Source: Stenotrophomonas acidaminiphila
Lineage (GTDB): Bacteria > Pseudomonadota > Gammaproteobacteria > Xanthomonadales > Xanthomonadaceae
Direction: 5' to 3'
Assembly: GCA_002951995.1 (NCBI GenBank)
Contig: CP019797.1
Span: forward strand, 976,501-1,040,500
DNA: 64,000 nt
Positions 1 through 9,058 of the stretch are shown here, in pieces. Numbering within the stretch: position 1 is the stretch's first letter; each line of letters starts with the position of its first letter. Below the pieces are notes generated by a model that was given only the letters and a program-made list of their open reading frames with translations, was not told the origin of the DNA and searched no databases. The position numbers and the translations under genes were made by a program.

Positions 1-457
1 CGAACTCGCCACGCTCGCCCGAGTACACCGTGCGGGTGCCGGCGGCGCTGGTGATGCGCACCGCGGCATTGCGCAGGAAGCCACCGGTGGCCGGGTCGAA
101 CACACTGCCGGTGATGTAGCCGGTGCCCTGTGCGGGCGTGCCGCCGGCGGCCTGCTTCCTGCGCAGGGTGATGATGCCGCCGTCGTCCGAACGGATCTCC
201 AGTCCGGTGCCCTGCAGCAGTCTGCGCAGCGCATCGCGGGCATCCATTTCGCCGCGGATGGCCGGCGTGTGGATGTCCTGCAGTGAGCCGGCGGGCGCCA
301 CGATCTGCACGCCGGCCTGGCTGGCGAACTCGGGGATCGCATGCGCCGCCGGCTGCGCCGGTACGTTGAAGTGGCGCTGCTGCGCCATCGCCTGGGGCGT
401 GGACGCCAGTGCCAGTACCACGGCGCTGGCCAGTAGGAGCTTCTTCGGTTGGATCAT
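1..457 (-). CDS. TonB-dependent receptor with STN domain, N-terminal part only (runs off the window)
   Basis: The first 152 codons of an outer-membrane TonB-dependent receptor; the rest lies left of base 1. A signal peptide (MIQPKK start, cleavage near AMA-QQ, residue 25) is followed by a secretin/TonB short N-terminal (STN) domain at about residues 28-100, then the start of a carboxypeptidase-regulatory-like domain (GYITGSVFDPATGG). STN domains are the periplasmic signalling domains of FecA-type receptors that talk to a FecR anti-sigma factor. A fecR and an ECF sigma gene lie directly upstream on the same strand, so this is a surface-signalling triad. The substrate cannot be read from this part. 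Confidence 0.85.
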   Translation of the reverse strand, partial: MIQPKKLLLASAVVLALASTPQAMAQQRHFNVPAQPAAHAIPEFASQAGVQIVAPAGSLQDIHTPAIRGEMDARDALRRLLQGTGLEIRSDDGGIITLRRKQAAGGTPAQGTGYITGSVFDPATGGFLRNAAVRITSAAGTRTVYSGERGEF

Positions 458-582
458 TTCGCTGCTCTTGGTGTGGGGGTGCCCGACGGGGTCCCTTCAT
501 AGAGCTGCGGCACCGGGTGCTTCCTCCATCTGTCACGAAAAATTCATGGGCGTGCCGGCGCGGCGGCAGGCGCCGGCATCGG

Positions 583-1572
583 TCACGGCCGCCGGCTGAG
601 CACGACCACGCCGTCGCGTTGATGGGCCTGCGCACCGAACACCGCGGCCGCGGCACGCGCGAAGCCGACCGGGTTGCTGGCGGCGAACAGGCCGGTAATG
701 GGTTCACCCGCAAGGTCCGGGTCGGTGATGACGATGCGCACGTCGCTGTAGCGCGAGAAGCTGTGCGCCGCGTCCGCCAGCGACTCGCCGCGGAAGGCGA
801 TCTTGCCGTCGCGCCATGCCAGCTCCTGCTGCAGGTCGGTGGCCGACAGCGGCGTGGGCGCGGCCGCCGCGTGCCCGGCCGGAAGCGACAGGCGCATGTT
901 GGCGCCGATGCCGGCGCGCACCGCGCCGCCGTCCACCGCATCGAGCCAGCCGGTCTGCACCACGATCTGCGCCGGCTGGCCGGCCAGCCGGCGCACGGCG
1001 AACGCCGCCGTGCCCGCGTCGAAGCGGCGGCCATCGACCTCCACCCGCAATGGCGTGGCATTGGCCGCGGCCTCGAAGAACACTTCGCCGCGCTCCACCT
1101 CCACCCGCAGGCGGCCGTCGTCGTCGTGGATGCTGACCCGGCTCTGGGTGTTGAGGGTGAGCGTGGAGCCGCCGGCCAGCGGTACCCGGCGCATCTCGCC
1201 CTTGGCGGTGGCATAGGCGGTGGGTACCGGGACGCTGACGAACAACAGCGCGGCCAGCACCAGCGAGGCGGCCACCGCGCCGGACCAGCGCAGCAGTGCA
1301 CGGTAGCGGCCATCGCCGCGGTTGCGGGCGGGCGCCGTGGCGGTGGCGCTGGCGGCGGCCTGCAGGTGCGCGCGGTGCAGCGTGTTGCCGGCAGCGTGGG
1401 CCTGCTGCCACAGCGCCTGCGCGCGTACCAGCGCGCCGCGGCGGCGGATATCGCCTGCCAGCCAAAGCCGCAGCCGCTGCTGGTCGGCCGCGTCCAGCGG
1501 CGCCCGGTCCATGCGTGCCACCCAGGCCGCGGCGGCCCGTGCGATCTCAGCGCTGCTTTCGGGTCCGTCCAT
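583..1572 (-). CDS. fecR: FecR-type anti-sigma factor
   Basis: Inner-membrane anti-sigma/sigma-activator protein that links the STN receptor to the ECF sigma factor. An N-terminal DUF4880-like segment (AAAWVARMDRAPLDAADQQR) sits in the cytoplasm, one membrane span follows (SLVLAALLFVSVPVP), then a periplasmic FecR domain (GEMRRVPLAGGSTLTLNTQS, GEVFFEA) and a C-terminal STN-like tail. I chose the ATG at 1572, which overlaps the sigma gene by 26 bases; an in-frame ATG at 1593 is possible and neither has a strong ribosome site. About 125 bases separate it from the receptor gene, room for a sigma-dependent promoter. Confidence 0.85.
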   Translation of the reverse strand: MDGPESSAEIARAAAAWVARMDRAPLDAADQQRLRLWLAGDIRRRGALVRAQALWQQAHAAGNTLHRAHLQAAASATATAPARNRGDGRYRALLRWSGAVAASLVLAALLFVSVPVPTAYATAKGEMRRVPLAGGSTLTLNTQSRVSIHDDDGRLRVEVERGEVFFEAAANATPLRVEVDGRRFDAGTAAFAVRRLAGQPAQIVVQTGWLDAVDGGAVRAGIGANMRLSLPAGHAAAAPTPLSATDLQQELAWRDGKIAFRGESLADAAHSFSRYSDVRIVITDPDLAGEPITGLFAASNPVGFARAAAAVFGAQAHQRDGVVVLSRRP

Positions 1573-2206
1573 GGGGCGATCTCGTGTCCGCATGTTGCGT
1601 GGAGGGGGAAGGGGCATGGGCCAGGCCGGCGCTGATCCAGTCGCCGAGCCAGCGGATGCCACGGGAGATGTGTTTTTCCACCGTGCTTTCGGACAGCCGC
1701 ATGCGCCGGGCGATTTCCCGCTGCGGCAGGTCGTGCACGCGACGCAGCACGAACGCTTCGCGGGTCTGGCCGGGCATCGCGGCGATGGCCTGCGCCAGCT
1801 GCCGCAGTTCGTCGCGGTCGATGGCGCGCTCTTCCGGGGTGGCGGCGGCGTCGGCGAATTCGACGTGGCCGAAGTCCTCCATCGCCTGGATCGACACGAT
1901 CCGCGCGCGGCGCAGGTTGCGTATCACCAGCGACTGCGCGACCTGGAACAGATAGGCGCGTGGATTGAGGATGTCGTCCAGCCGGGGGCGCTCGGCCAGC
2001 AGCGCGTAGCTTTCCTGCACGATGTCGTCGACATCGAAGCCGGCGCCGTGGCGGCGCCCGAGCCAGGCCCGCAGTGCCGGCTCGTGCGGCAGGATGTGGC
2101 GCACGAACCAGCGTGTCCTTGCGCCGTCGTCGAGCAGGGCATCGACGGCCCCGGTCTCTTCAATTGAAAGCGACAAGTGTTCTTCCCCAGCCCCGGCACC
2201 CCGCAT
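1547..2206 (-). CDS. ECF sigma factor of the FecI type
   Basis: Extracytoplasmic-function RNA polymerase sigma factor, 219 residues. Region 2 is visible as DVDDIVQESYALLAERPRL with NPRAYLFQVAQSLVIR; region 4 as MPGQTREAFVLRRVHDLP with the helix-turn-helix REIARRMRLSESTVEKHISR. It overlaps fecR and precedes an STN receptor, so it probably transcribes that receptor gene after a signal is passed through FecR. No Fur-box-like sequence is visible between 2207 and 2443, unlike the second module near 61.9 kb, so its own control is probably not iron-dependent. Confidence 0.88.
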   Translation of the reverse strand: MRGAGAGEEHLSLSIEETGAVDALLDDGARTRWFVRHILPHEPALRAWLGRRHGAGFDVDDIVQESYALLAERPRLDDILNPRAYLFQVAQSLVIRNLRRARIVSIQAMEDFGHVEFADAAATPEERAIDRDELRQLAQAIAAMPGQTREAFVLRRVHDLPQREIARRMRLSESTVEKHISRGIRWLGDWISAGLAHAPSPSTQHADTRSPHGRTRKQR

Positions 2207-2443
2207 GCAAGGGCGGGATCATGCCGTCGCCGCGGTTGCAGTCTGGTTACAGCCACCGCGGCCGCAGCTGCCGCGATGGACCACGCGGCGCACCCGGACC
2301 ACCGCCACCGGGCGTCGATTGCTGCCGGCCGCCGGTGCCACGCATGCGCCGCGGTGCCAGTCGCGTTGCCGTTGCGGGCACATGTTTCACTCGGCTTTGC
2401 GCGGCCCGCACGCTATCGTTGCGCCGCCGGAGGATGGAACAGG

Positions 2444-3561
2444 ATGGAGCGATCGTGGCGGCGGACGAAGGGACGGCCCGGCGGTGCGCAAGGCGTTGCG
2501 GGCATGGGGGCGTGGGTGGCCACAGGTAGGGCGACGGCCGCGGGCCGGGCATTGCACGCGCTGGGAGCGGCCGGGCTGGCGCTCGCCTGCCTGGTGGCAG
2601 GCGCCTGGGGCGCGCTGGCGCTGTGGTTCCAGTTCCCCGGCGGTGCGCTGGCACGGGGCGTGGCCGTCGCGGCCTGGTGCGTTCCCTGGGCCTGGGCGCT
2701 GCGTGCCAGCTTCGCCCCGCGCGGCGTTGGCGGTCGCTGGCGGTGTTCGCCGCGGGGCTGGTGCTGCTGCTCGGCTGGTGGACGACGATCCAGCCGCGGC
2801 AGGACCGGGCATGGGCCGACGACGTCGCGCAGCCGCTGCGTGCGCGGATCGAGGGCGGGCGCCTGCTGCTGGACAACGTGCGCGATTTCCACTGGCGCAC
2901 GGAGGACGACTACGACATCCGTTGGGAGCGGCGCGAGTACGACCTGGCGCAGGTGCGTTCGGTCGACCTGATCCTGTCCTACTGGATGGGGCCGGCGATC
3001 GCGCACACGCTGGTCTCGTTCGGCTTCGCCGATGGCCGGCAACTGGTGTTCTCGCTGGAGATCCGCAAGGAGCGCGGCGAGTCGTTCTCGGCGCTGGGCG
3101 GCTTCTTCCGCCGCTTCGAGGCGGTGCTGGTGGCCGCCGACGAGCGCGATATCGTGCAGGTGCGTACCAGCGTGCGCGGCGAGGACGTCTATCTCTACCG
3201 CCTGCACGGCCTGGACCCGGACGCGATGCGCGCGCTGCTGCGCGATTACGTGGCGCTGGCGCAGGCGCTGCAACGGACCCCGGTGTTCTACAACTCGCTG
3301 ACCAGCAACTGCACCACCATCGTGTACGAACTGATGCGGCGGGTGGTGCCGACGCTGCCGCTGGACTACCGGCTGCTGCTGTCGGGTTACCTGGCCGAAT
3401 ATGCCGCCGACGTGGGCGGGCTGACCCCGGGCGTGCCCTACGCGACGCTGCGCGCGCGCGGCCGCATCACCCTGCGCGCCCGCGAGGCGGGCGACGCGGC
3501 CGATTTCTCCCGCCGGATCCGCGAAGGCGTCCCCGGCATTGCCGAGGAACATGTTCCATGA
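2444..3561 (+). CDS. DUF4105 membrane protein, one-base frameshift
   Basis: Integral membrane protein with a C-terminal DUF4105 domain (YNSLTSNCTTIVYELMRR, with the conserved N-C-T segment). Two hydrophobic spans at the N-terminus (ALGAAGLALACLVAGAWGAL; VAVAAWCVPWAWAL) read in a different frame from the rest. Adding one C to the CCCC at 2715-2718 joins them and brings a third span (LAVFAAGLVLLLGWW) into phase. The start at 2444 has GGAGGA nine bases upstream; ATG 2504 is an alternative. The stop overlaps the next gene as ATGA, so the two are co-translated. DUF4105 has no settled function; the NC pair suggests a cysteine-hydrolase-like fold, which is inference. Confidence 0.72.
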
Positions 3562-5513
3562 CGCACGGGCTGCAGGCGCGCATGCGCCGCTGGCTGTTCC
3601 CGCTGTTCGCCGCGGCGATGCTGCTGTGCAGTGGCTGCGCGATGGTGAAGGTCAAGCCGGTCACGCCGGCCGACTACACGATGCTCAAGCGCGACGACAT
3701 CCTCAACAGCGGCCGGTTGAGCGCGCTGTCACAGGAAGCGCTGAGCGTGATCGGCCTGACCGCCGCGCAATGCGCGCGGGATCTGCCCGCCTGCCGGCAG
3801 ACGGTGGCCACCACCGATGGGCTGCAGACCGAGCAGCGCCTGTCCACGCTGGCCGAGCTGTGGATGCAGCAGGCGCTGGCGCTGACGCCCAAGGCCAGGG
3901 CGGGCGAAGCGGCCACGCTGTCCGACGCCGCGCTCGACGCCTGGCTGGAAACCGCGCGCTATGCCTATGCGTACCTGTTCTTCAGCGGGCGGACGCCGGC
4001 CGAGCGCGCGCTGGAGGACCGGCTCACCCAGGTGCGCGACTACTACAACTACGCCGCCGAACAGACCGCCGCGGTGGTGTTCCAGCAGACCCGCGCCCGT
4101 GCGCTGGAGGGCGCCGATTACCGCAGCCCGGTGCAGGTGGACCGCTGGACGATCCGCGCCGATTTCGACCGGCTGCGGCTCAATGGCGTCCCCCGGCAGC
4201 TGGTGCCGGCCGCGTCGCTGAGCTTCGCCGGCCTGCGCAGCACCTACCGTCGCGATGGCTTCGGCGCCGAACTGGTGGTGGTGATGGAGGCGCCGCCACT
4301 GGCGGTTCCGGTGGACGGCGCCGGCCCGGTCGCGGCACCGGTGTTCAGCGAGATGCCGGCGATCAACGCCACCGCGCTGCTGCGGTTCGGCGGCGGCACC
4401 CTGGACGAGGTGCTGGCCACGCGCGAGATCCGCCTGGAGGCGTGGTCGCCGGACACCACCAGCAGCTTCCGCCTGGAGGGCCAGGAGGTTCCGCTGGCAG
4501 CCAATTTCACTGCTGCCTACGGGCTGTGGATGGCGCAGTCCGGGTTCGCCACCGAGTCGCTGCGCACCCTGTTCGGCCGGGGCGAAGGTATCCGCGAACC
4601 GCATATCTACCTGATGCAGCCGTACGATCCGGACCGCCGCATCATCTTCATGCTGCATGGCCTGGCCAGCAGCCCGGAGGCATGGGTGAACCTGGCCAAC
4701 GAGATCATGGGTGATCCGGAAATGCGCCGGCACTACCAGATCTGGTCGGTCTACTACCCGACCAATGCGCCGATCGCGTTGAACCGCTACACCATCAGCA
4801 ACGCGTTCAACCGCACCCTGGACCACTTCGACCCGGGGCGCACCGCCGCGGCCAGCCACGACATGGTGTTCATCGGCCACAGCATGGGTGGGGTGATCGC
4901 GCGGCTGATGCTCAGCGAATCGGGCGACACGCTGTGGAACGGCGCGGTGGAGCGCTTCAACCTGCGCGGCGAGCGCCTGCGCCGGGTGGAGGCCCGGCTG
5001 CGGCCGCTGGCGCGCTTCTCACCCCAGCCCGATGTCGGGCGCGCGATCTTCATCGCCTCGCCGCACCGTGGCACCGATATCGCCGGCAACCGGCTGGGGC
5101 GGCTGATCGGCAAGCTGGTGCGGCTGCCACTGACCATCCTGGGCAAGTTCGAGGACGTATTCCTGGCCATGCAGGATGGCGGGCCGTCCGCGGACACGTC
5201 CAAGCCGCCGCGCGTCGGCAACAGCATCGACAACCTCAAGGCGAGCGACCCGTTCATCAGCGCTTCGTCCGCGCTGCCGATGGCGCCGGGGCTGAAGTAC
5301 CACTCGGTCATCGCCCGGCGCAAGGCGGACGTGCCGCTGGAGGCATCCGACGACGGGCTGGTGCCGTACTGGAGCGCGCACCTGGACGGGGCGTTGTCGG
5401 AAAAGGTGATCCTGTCCGGGCACAGCGTGCAGGAAACCCCGGAAGCGGTGCTCGAGGTGCGCCGCATCCTGCGCCAGGACCTGCGCCTGCACGACGGCGG
5501 CACCGCCCGCTGA
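3558..5513 (+). CDS. Lipoprotein alpha/beta hydrolase
   Basis: A 651-residue outer-envelope lipoprotein with a lipase/PGAP1-like hydrolase domain. The lipobox LLCSGC puts the acylated Cys at residue 27. The N-terminal 300 residues match nothing I can name. The C-terminal half has the alpha/beta hydrolase core: oxyanion segment MLHGLASSPEAW near residue 366, nucleophile elbow GHSMGG near 440, an ASPHRGTD segment typical of lipases, and a late GHS as the likely catalytic His region. It overlaps the upstream DUF4105 gene by four bases, so the pair probably works together on an envelope lipid or ester. The substrate is unknown. Confidence 0.78.
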   Translation: MTHGLQARMRRWLFPLFAAAMLLCSGCAMVKVKPVTPADYTMLKRDDILNSGRLSALSQEALSVIGLTAAQCARDLPACRQTVATTDGLQTEQRLSTLAELWMQQALALTPKARAGEAATLSDAALDAWLETARYAYAYLFFSGRTPAERALEDRLTQVRDYYNYAAEQTAAVVFQQTRARALEGADYRSPVQVDRWTIRADFDRLRLNGVPRQLVPAASLSFAGLRSTYRRDGFGAELVVVMEAPPLAVPVDGAGPVAAPVFSEMPAINATALLRFGGGTLDEVLATREIRLEAWSPDTTSSFRLEGQEVPLAANFTAAYGLWMAQSGFATESLRTLFGRGEGIREPHIYLMQPYDPDRRIIFMLHGLASSPEAWVNLANEIMGDPEMRRHYQIWSVYYPTNAPIALNRYTISNAFNRTLDHFDPGRTAAASHDMVFIGHSMGGVIARLMLSESGDTLWNGAVERFNLRGERLRRVEARLRPLARFSPQPDVGRAIFIASPHRGTDIAGNRLGRLIGKLVRLPLTILGKFEDVFLAMQDGGPSADTSKPPRVGNSIDNLKASDPFISASSALPMAPGLKYHSVIARRKADVPLEASDDGLVPYWSAHLDGALSEKVILSGHSVQETPEAVLEVRRILRQDLRLHDGGTAR

Positions 5514-5608
5514 GCGGTCCCGCGCCGGCGGGCGGCGGCCGTCGGCGCCAGCGGGCCGAGCGGTCCGCGGTGATGCGCCGCGGCCGTGCCGCCGGCGGGT
5601 GGCCGGTG

Positions 5609-6448
5609 TCAGCCGGCCCCGGCCAGCTCCCGGCCGCGCCGCGCCGCCGCGGCCACCGCGTCGCCCACCAGGGCGTGGAAGCCGCCGCCGGCCAGGGTTT
5701 CCAGCGCGGCCTGGGTGGTGCCGTTGGGCGAGGTGACGGCCTGGCGCAGGGATGCGGGGCTCTGCCCGCCCTCGGCGAGCATGCGCGCCGCGCCGAGGAT
5801 GGTCTGCACCACCATCTGCCGCGCGGCGTCATCGGCCAGCCCCTGCGCGCGGGCCGCGTCCTCCATCGCTTCGGCGAGCGCGAACACATAGGCCGGGCCG
5901 CTGCCGGACACGGCGGTGACCGCATCCATCAGCGCCTCGCGTTCGATCCAGCGGATCTGCCCGGCCCCGGCGAGGATGGCCTGGGCGAGCTGGCGTTCGG
6001 CATCGCCGACCTCGGCGCCGGCGTACAGCCCGGTCATGCCGGCGCCCAGCAGCGCCGGGGTGTTGGGCATGGCGCGCACCAGCACCGCGGCGTCCCCCAG
6101 CCACCCGCGCAGGGCGGCCAGGGGGATGCCGGCGGCGATCGACACCACCAGGGTGCCGGTGCGCAGCCGTGGCGCCAGTTCGGCGCAGACCGCGGCCATG
6201 ACCTGCGGCTTGACCGCCAGCACCACCACCTGGCCGTCCAGCGCCGCCGAGGCGACGGCGGCGGCGGTGCGCACCCCATGCTCGCGCTGCAGCGCCTGGC
6301 GCAGGGCGTCCTGGGGTTCCACCACCTCGATCGCGGCGGCCGGCACGCCGGCCCGGGTCACGCCCGCGATCAGGCTGCGGGCCATGTTGCCGCCGCCGAC
6401 GAAGCTGATGCCGGTGGGAAGGGAAGACGTCGGGTGGTTGCCGCTCAT
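5609..6448 (-). CDS. proC: Pyrroline-5-carboxylate reductase
   Basis: Last step of proline synthesis: NAD(P)H-dependent reduction of 1-pyrroline-5-carboxylate. The 279-residue protein has the N-terminal Rossmann motif FVGGGNMARSLIAG at residues 16-29 and the family C-terminal signature around AVSGSGPAYVFALAEAM and SPNGTTQAALETL. The length is normal. It starts at ATG 6448, divergent from pilT. A yggS gene, a frequent partner, is not beside it here. An open frame continues upstream of this start opposite pilT, but it has no matching domain. Confidence 0.95.
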   Translation of the reverse strand: MSGNHPTSSLPTGISFVGGGNMARSLIAGVTRAGVPAAAIEVVEPQDALRQALQREHGVRTAAAVASAALDGQVVVLAVKPQVMAAVCAELAPRLRTGTLVVSIAAGIPLAALRGWLGDAAVLVRAMPNTPALLGAGMTGLYAGAEVGDAERQLAQAILAGAGQIRWIEREALMDAVTAVSGSGPAYVFALAEAMEDAARAQGLADDAARQMVVQTILGAARMLAEGGQSPASLRQAVTSPNGTTQAALETLAGGGFHALVGDAVAAAARRGRELAGAG

Positions 6449-6715
6449 GCAGGCCTCGTAACGATCGGGGGCGGGTCTCACCGGCCGCCGCCGCATGGCA
6501 GCGCCCGGGCGCACAGTGTAGCCAGCCACGCGGCGCGGGGTGCCCGGGCGGCGGCCGCACGCGGGCCGGGCGGCCCGGCGCCGGCGGTCGCGGCGGCGGT
6601 TGTGACGCGCTGCCTGCAATCGGCCGCCATGGATCGACCTCTTACGCCGGAGGGCTATACTGGATGGCAGGGGAAACACCTTCCAGCCATCCGCAAACTT
6701 GGGGAAACACAGCGC

Positions 6716-7753
6716 ATGGACATCGCTGAACTTCTGGCGTTCTCGGTCAAGAACAAGGCCTCGGACCTGCACCTGTCGGCCGGCCTGCCACCGATGATCC
6801 GCGTCGACGGCGACGTGCGCCGCATCAACATCCCGGCACTGGACCACAAGCAGGTTCACGCGCTGGTGTACGACATCATGTCGGACAAGCAGCGCCGCGA
6901 TTACGAGGAGTTCCTCGAGGTCGACTTCTCCTTCGAGATTCCCTCGCTGGCGCGCTTCCGCGTCAACGCGTTCAACCAGAACCGCGGTGCCGGCGCGGTG
7001 TTCCGTACCATTCCCTCGGAAGTGCTGACCCTGGAGGACCTGGCGTGCCCGCCGGTGTTCCGGCAGCTGATCGAGCAGCCGCAGGGGCTGATCCTGGTCA
7101 CCGGCCCGACCGGTTCGGGCAAGTCGACCACGCTGGCGGCGATGGTGGACCACATCAACAAGAACGAGTACGGCCACATCCTCACCGTCGAGGATCCGAT
7201 CGAATTCGTGCACACCCCGCAGAAGTGCCTGATCAACCAGCGCGAAGTGCACCGCGACACCCACGGCTTCAACGAGGCGCTGCGCTCGGCGCTGCGCGAG
7301 GACCCGGACTACATCCTGGTGGGCGAACTGCGTGACCTGGAAACCATCCGCCTGGCGCTGACCGCCGCGGAGACCGGCCACCTGGTGTTCGGTACCCTGC
7401 ATACCAGTTCGGCGGCCAAGACCATCGACCGCATCATCGACGTGTTCCCGGCCGGCGAGAAGCCGATGGTGCGCTCGATGCTGTCCGAATCGCTGCGCGC
7501 GGTGATCTCGCAGGCGCTGCTGAAGAAGGTCGGCGGCGGCCGCATCGCCTCGCACGAGATCATGGTGGCCACCCCGGCGATCCGCAACCTGATCCGCGAG
7601 GACAAGGTCGCGCAGATGTACTCGGCCATCCAGACCGGCCAGCAGGCGGGCATGCAGACCCTCGACCAGAACCTGCAGGACCTGGTCAAGCGCAGCCTGA
7701 TCACCCGCAACCAGGCCCGTGAATACGCCAAGGACCGGCGCCTGTTCGAATAA
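6716..7753 (+). CDS. pilT: Type IV pilus retraction ATPase PilT
   Basis: Hexameric cytoplasmic ATPase that powers pilus retraction and twitching. At 345 residues it is the usual PilT size. Visible motifs: Walker A GPTGSGKST near residue 130, the Asp box ILTVEDPIEFVH, Walker B ILVGELRD near 200 and the His box GHLVFGTLHT near 222. The C-terminal AIRNLIREDK segment matches the PilT motif needed for retraction. The start at 6716 follows a GGGGAAA stretch. A TATACT element at 6656-6661 could be its -10 box. pilU follows after 134 bases. Confidence 0.96.
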   Translation: MDIAELLAFSVKNKASDLHLSAGLPPMIRVDGDVRRINIPALDHKQVHALVYDIMSDKQRRDYEEFLEVDFSFEIPSLARFRVNAFNQNRGAGAVFRTIPSEVLTLEDLACPPVFRQLIEQPQGLILVTGPTGSGKSTTLAAMVDHINKNEYGHILTVEDPIEFVHTPQKCLINQREVHRDTHGFNEALRSALREDPDYILVGELRDLETIRLALTAAETGHLVFGTLHTSSAAKTIDRIIDVFPAGEKPMVRSMLSESLRAVISQALLKKVGGGRIASHEIMVATPAIRNLIREDKVAQMYSAIQTGQQAGMQTLDQNLQDLVKRSLITRNQAREYAKDRRLFE

Positions 7754-7887
7754 GGCGCAAGGTGACGGCGCGGCACGCCGCGTCGCCGTTGCGCCGCGCA
7801 AGGCGTACAGTCGGTACCGGCAACGCCGTCGGCCCCGGGGAGGGCGCCGGCGCCGGCCTGCAGATCAAGGTTCCACAGGAGCCCGTT

Positions 7888-9018
7888 ATGAGCACCATTG
7901 ATTTCACTTCATTCCTCAAGCTGATGGCGCACCAGAAGGCGTCGGACCTGTTCATCACCGCCGGCATGCCGCCATCGATGAAGGTGCACGGCCGGATCAG
8001 CCCGATCACGCAGACGCCGCTGACCCCGCAGCAGAGCCGCGACATGGTGCTCAACGTGATGACGCCGGCGCAGCGCGAGGAGTTCGAGAAGACCCACGAG
8101 TGCAACTTCGCCATCGGCCTGTCCGGCGTGGGCCGCTTCCGCGTCAGCTGTTTCTACCAGCGCAACCAGGTGGGCATGGTGCTGCGCCGGATCGAGACGC
8201 GGATCCCGACGGTGGAGGAGCTGAACCTGCCGCCGGTGATCAAGACGCTGGCGATGACCAAGCGCGGCATCATCCTGTTCGTCGGCGCCACCGGTACCGG
8301 CAAGTCGACTTCGCTGGCGGCGATGATCGGCTACCGCAACCAGAACTCGACCGGGCACATCATCACCATCGAGGACCCGATCGAGTTCGTGCACAAGCAC
8401 GAGGGCTGCATCATCACCCAGCGCGAGGTCGGCATCGACACCGACAGCTGGGACGCGGCGCTGAAGAACACCCTGCGCCAGGCGCCGGACGTGATCATGA
8501 TCGGCGAGGTCCGCACCCGCGAGGGCATGGACCATGCCATCGCCTTCGCCGAGACCGGCCACCTGGTGCTGGCGACGCTGCATGCCAACAACGCCAACCA
8601 GGCGATGGACCGCATCATCAACTTCTTCCCCGAGGACCGCCGCAGCCAGCTGCTGATGGACCTGTCGCTCAACCTCAAGGGCGTGGTCGCGCAGCAGCTG
8701 GTGCCGACGCCCGATGGCAAGGGACGCCGGGTGGCGATGGAGATCCTGCTGGGCACGCCGCTGGTGCAGGACTACATCCGCGACGGCGAGATCCACAAGC
8801 TCAAGGAAGTGATGAAGGAATCGGTGCAGCTGGGCATGAAGACCTTCGACCAGAGCCTGTTCGAGCTGTACCAGGCCGGCGAGATCAGCTACGACGACGC
8901 GCTGCGCTACGCCGACTCGCAGAACGAAGTACGCCTGCGCATCAAGCTCTCGCAGGGCGGCGATGCCAAGACCCTGTCGCAGGGGCTCGATGGCGTGGAG
9001 ATCGCGGGTACGCGCTGA
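7888..9018 (+). CDS. pilU: Type IV pilus PilT-like ATPase PilU
   Basis: Accessory retraction ATPase that assists PilT. The 376 residues include Walker A GATGTGKST near residue 133, the Asp box ITIEDPIEFVHKHEG, Walker B VIMIGEVRTRE and the His box GHLVLATLHANN. It is distinguished from PilT by the longer C-terminus and the MKVHGRISPI start region, as usual for PilU. ATG 7888 has CACAGGAG upstream. It lies downstream of pilT in the order found across xanthomonads and pseudomonads. A strong GC hairpin follows the stop. Confidence 0.95.
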   Translation: MSTIDFTSFLKLMAHQKASDLFITAGMPPSMKVHGRISPITQTPLTPQQSRDMVLNVMTPAQREEFEKTHECNFAIGLSGVGRFRVSCFYQRNQVGMVLRRIETRIPTVEELNLPPVIKTLAMTKRGIILFVGATGTGKSTSLAAMIGYRNQNSTGHIITIEDPIEFVHKHEGCIITQREVGIDTDSWDAALKNTLRQAPDVIMIGEVRTREGMDHAIAFAETGHLVLATLHANNANQAMDRIINFFPEDRRSQLLMDLSLNLKGVVAQQLVPTPDGKGRRVAMEILLGTPLVQDYIRDGEIHKLKEVMKESVQLGMKTFDQSLFELYQAGEISYDDALRYADSQNEVRLRIKLSQGGDAKTLSQGLDGVEIAGTR

Positions 9019-9036
9019 GCGATCGCCCGCTTGACC

Positions 9037-9058
9037 GCCCTGCCCGCATGGGCAGGGC
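9037..9058 (+). terminator. GC hairpin after pilU
   Basis: A perfect 9-bp stem (GCCCTGCCC / GGGCAGGGC) with a GCAT loop starts 19 bases after the pilU stop. It has no T-tract, so it is either a weak intrinsic terminator or an mRNA 3'-end stabiliser. Confidence 0.5.

Noticed and set aside
6449..7801. Upstream extension of proC opposite pilT
   Set aside because: The frame stays open because of high GC, but proC homology begins at MSGNHPTSS and the extension shows no domain.
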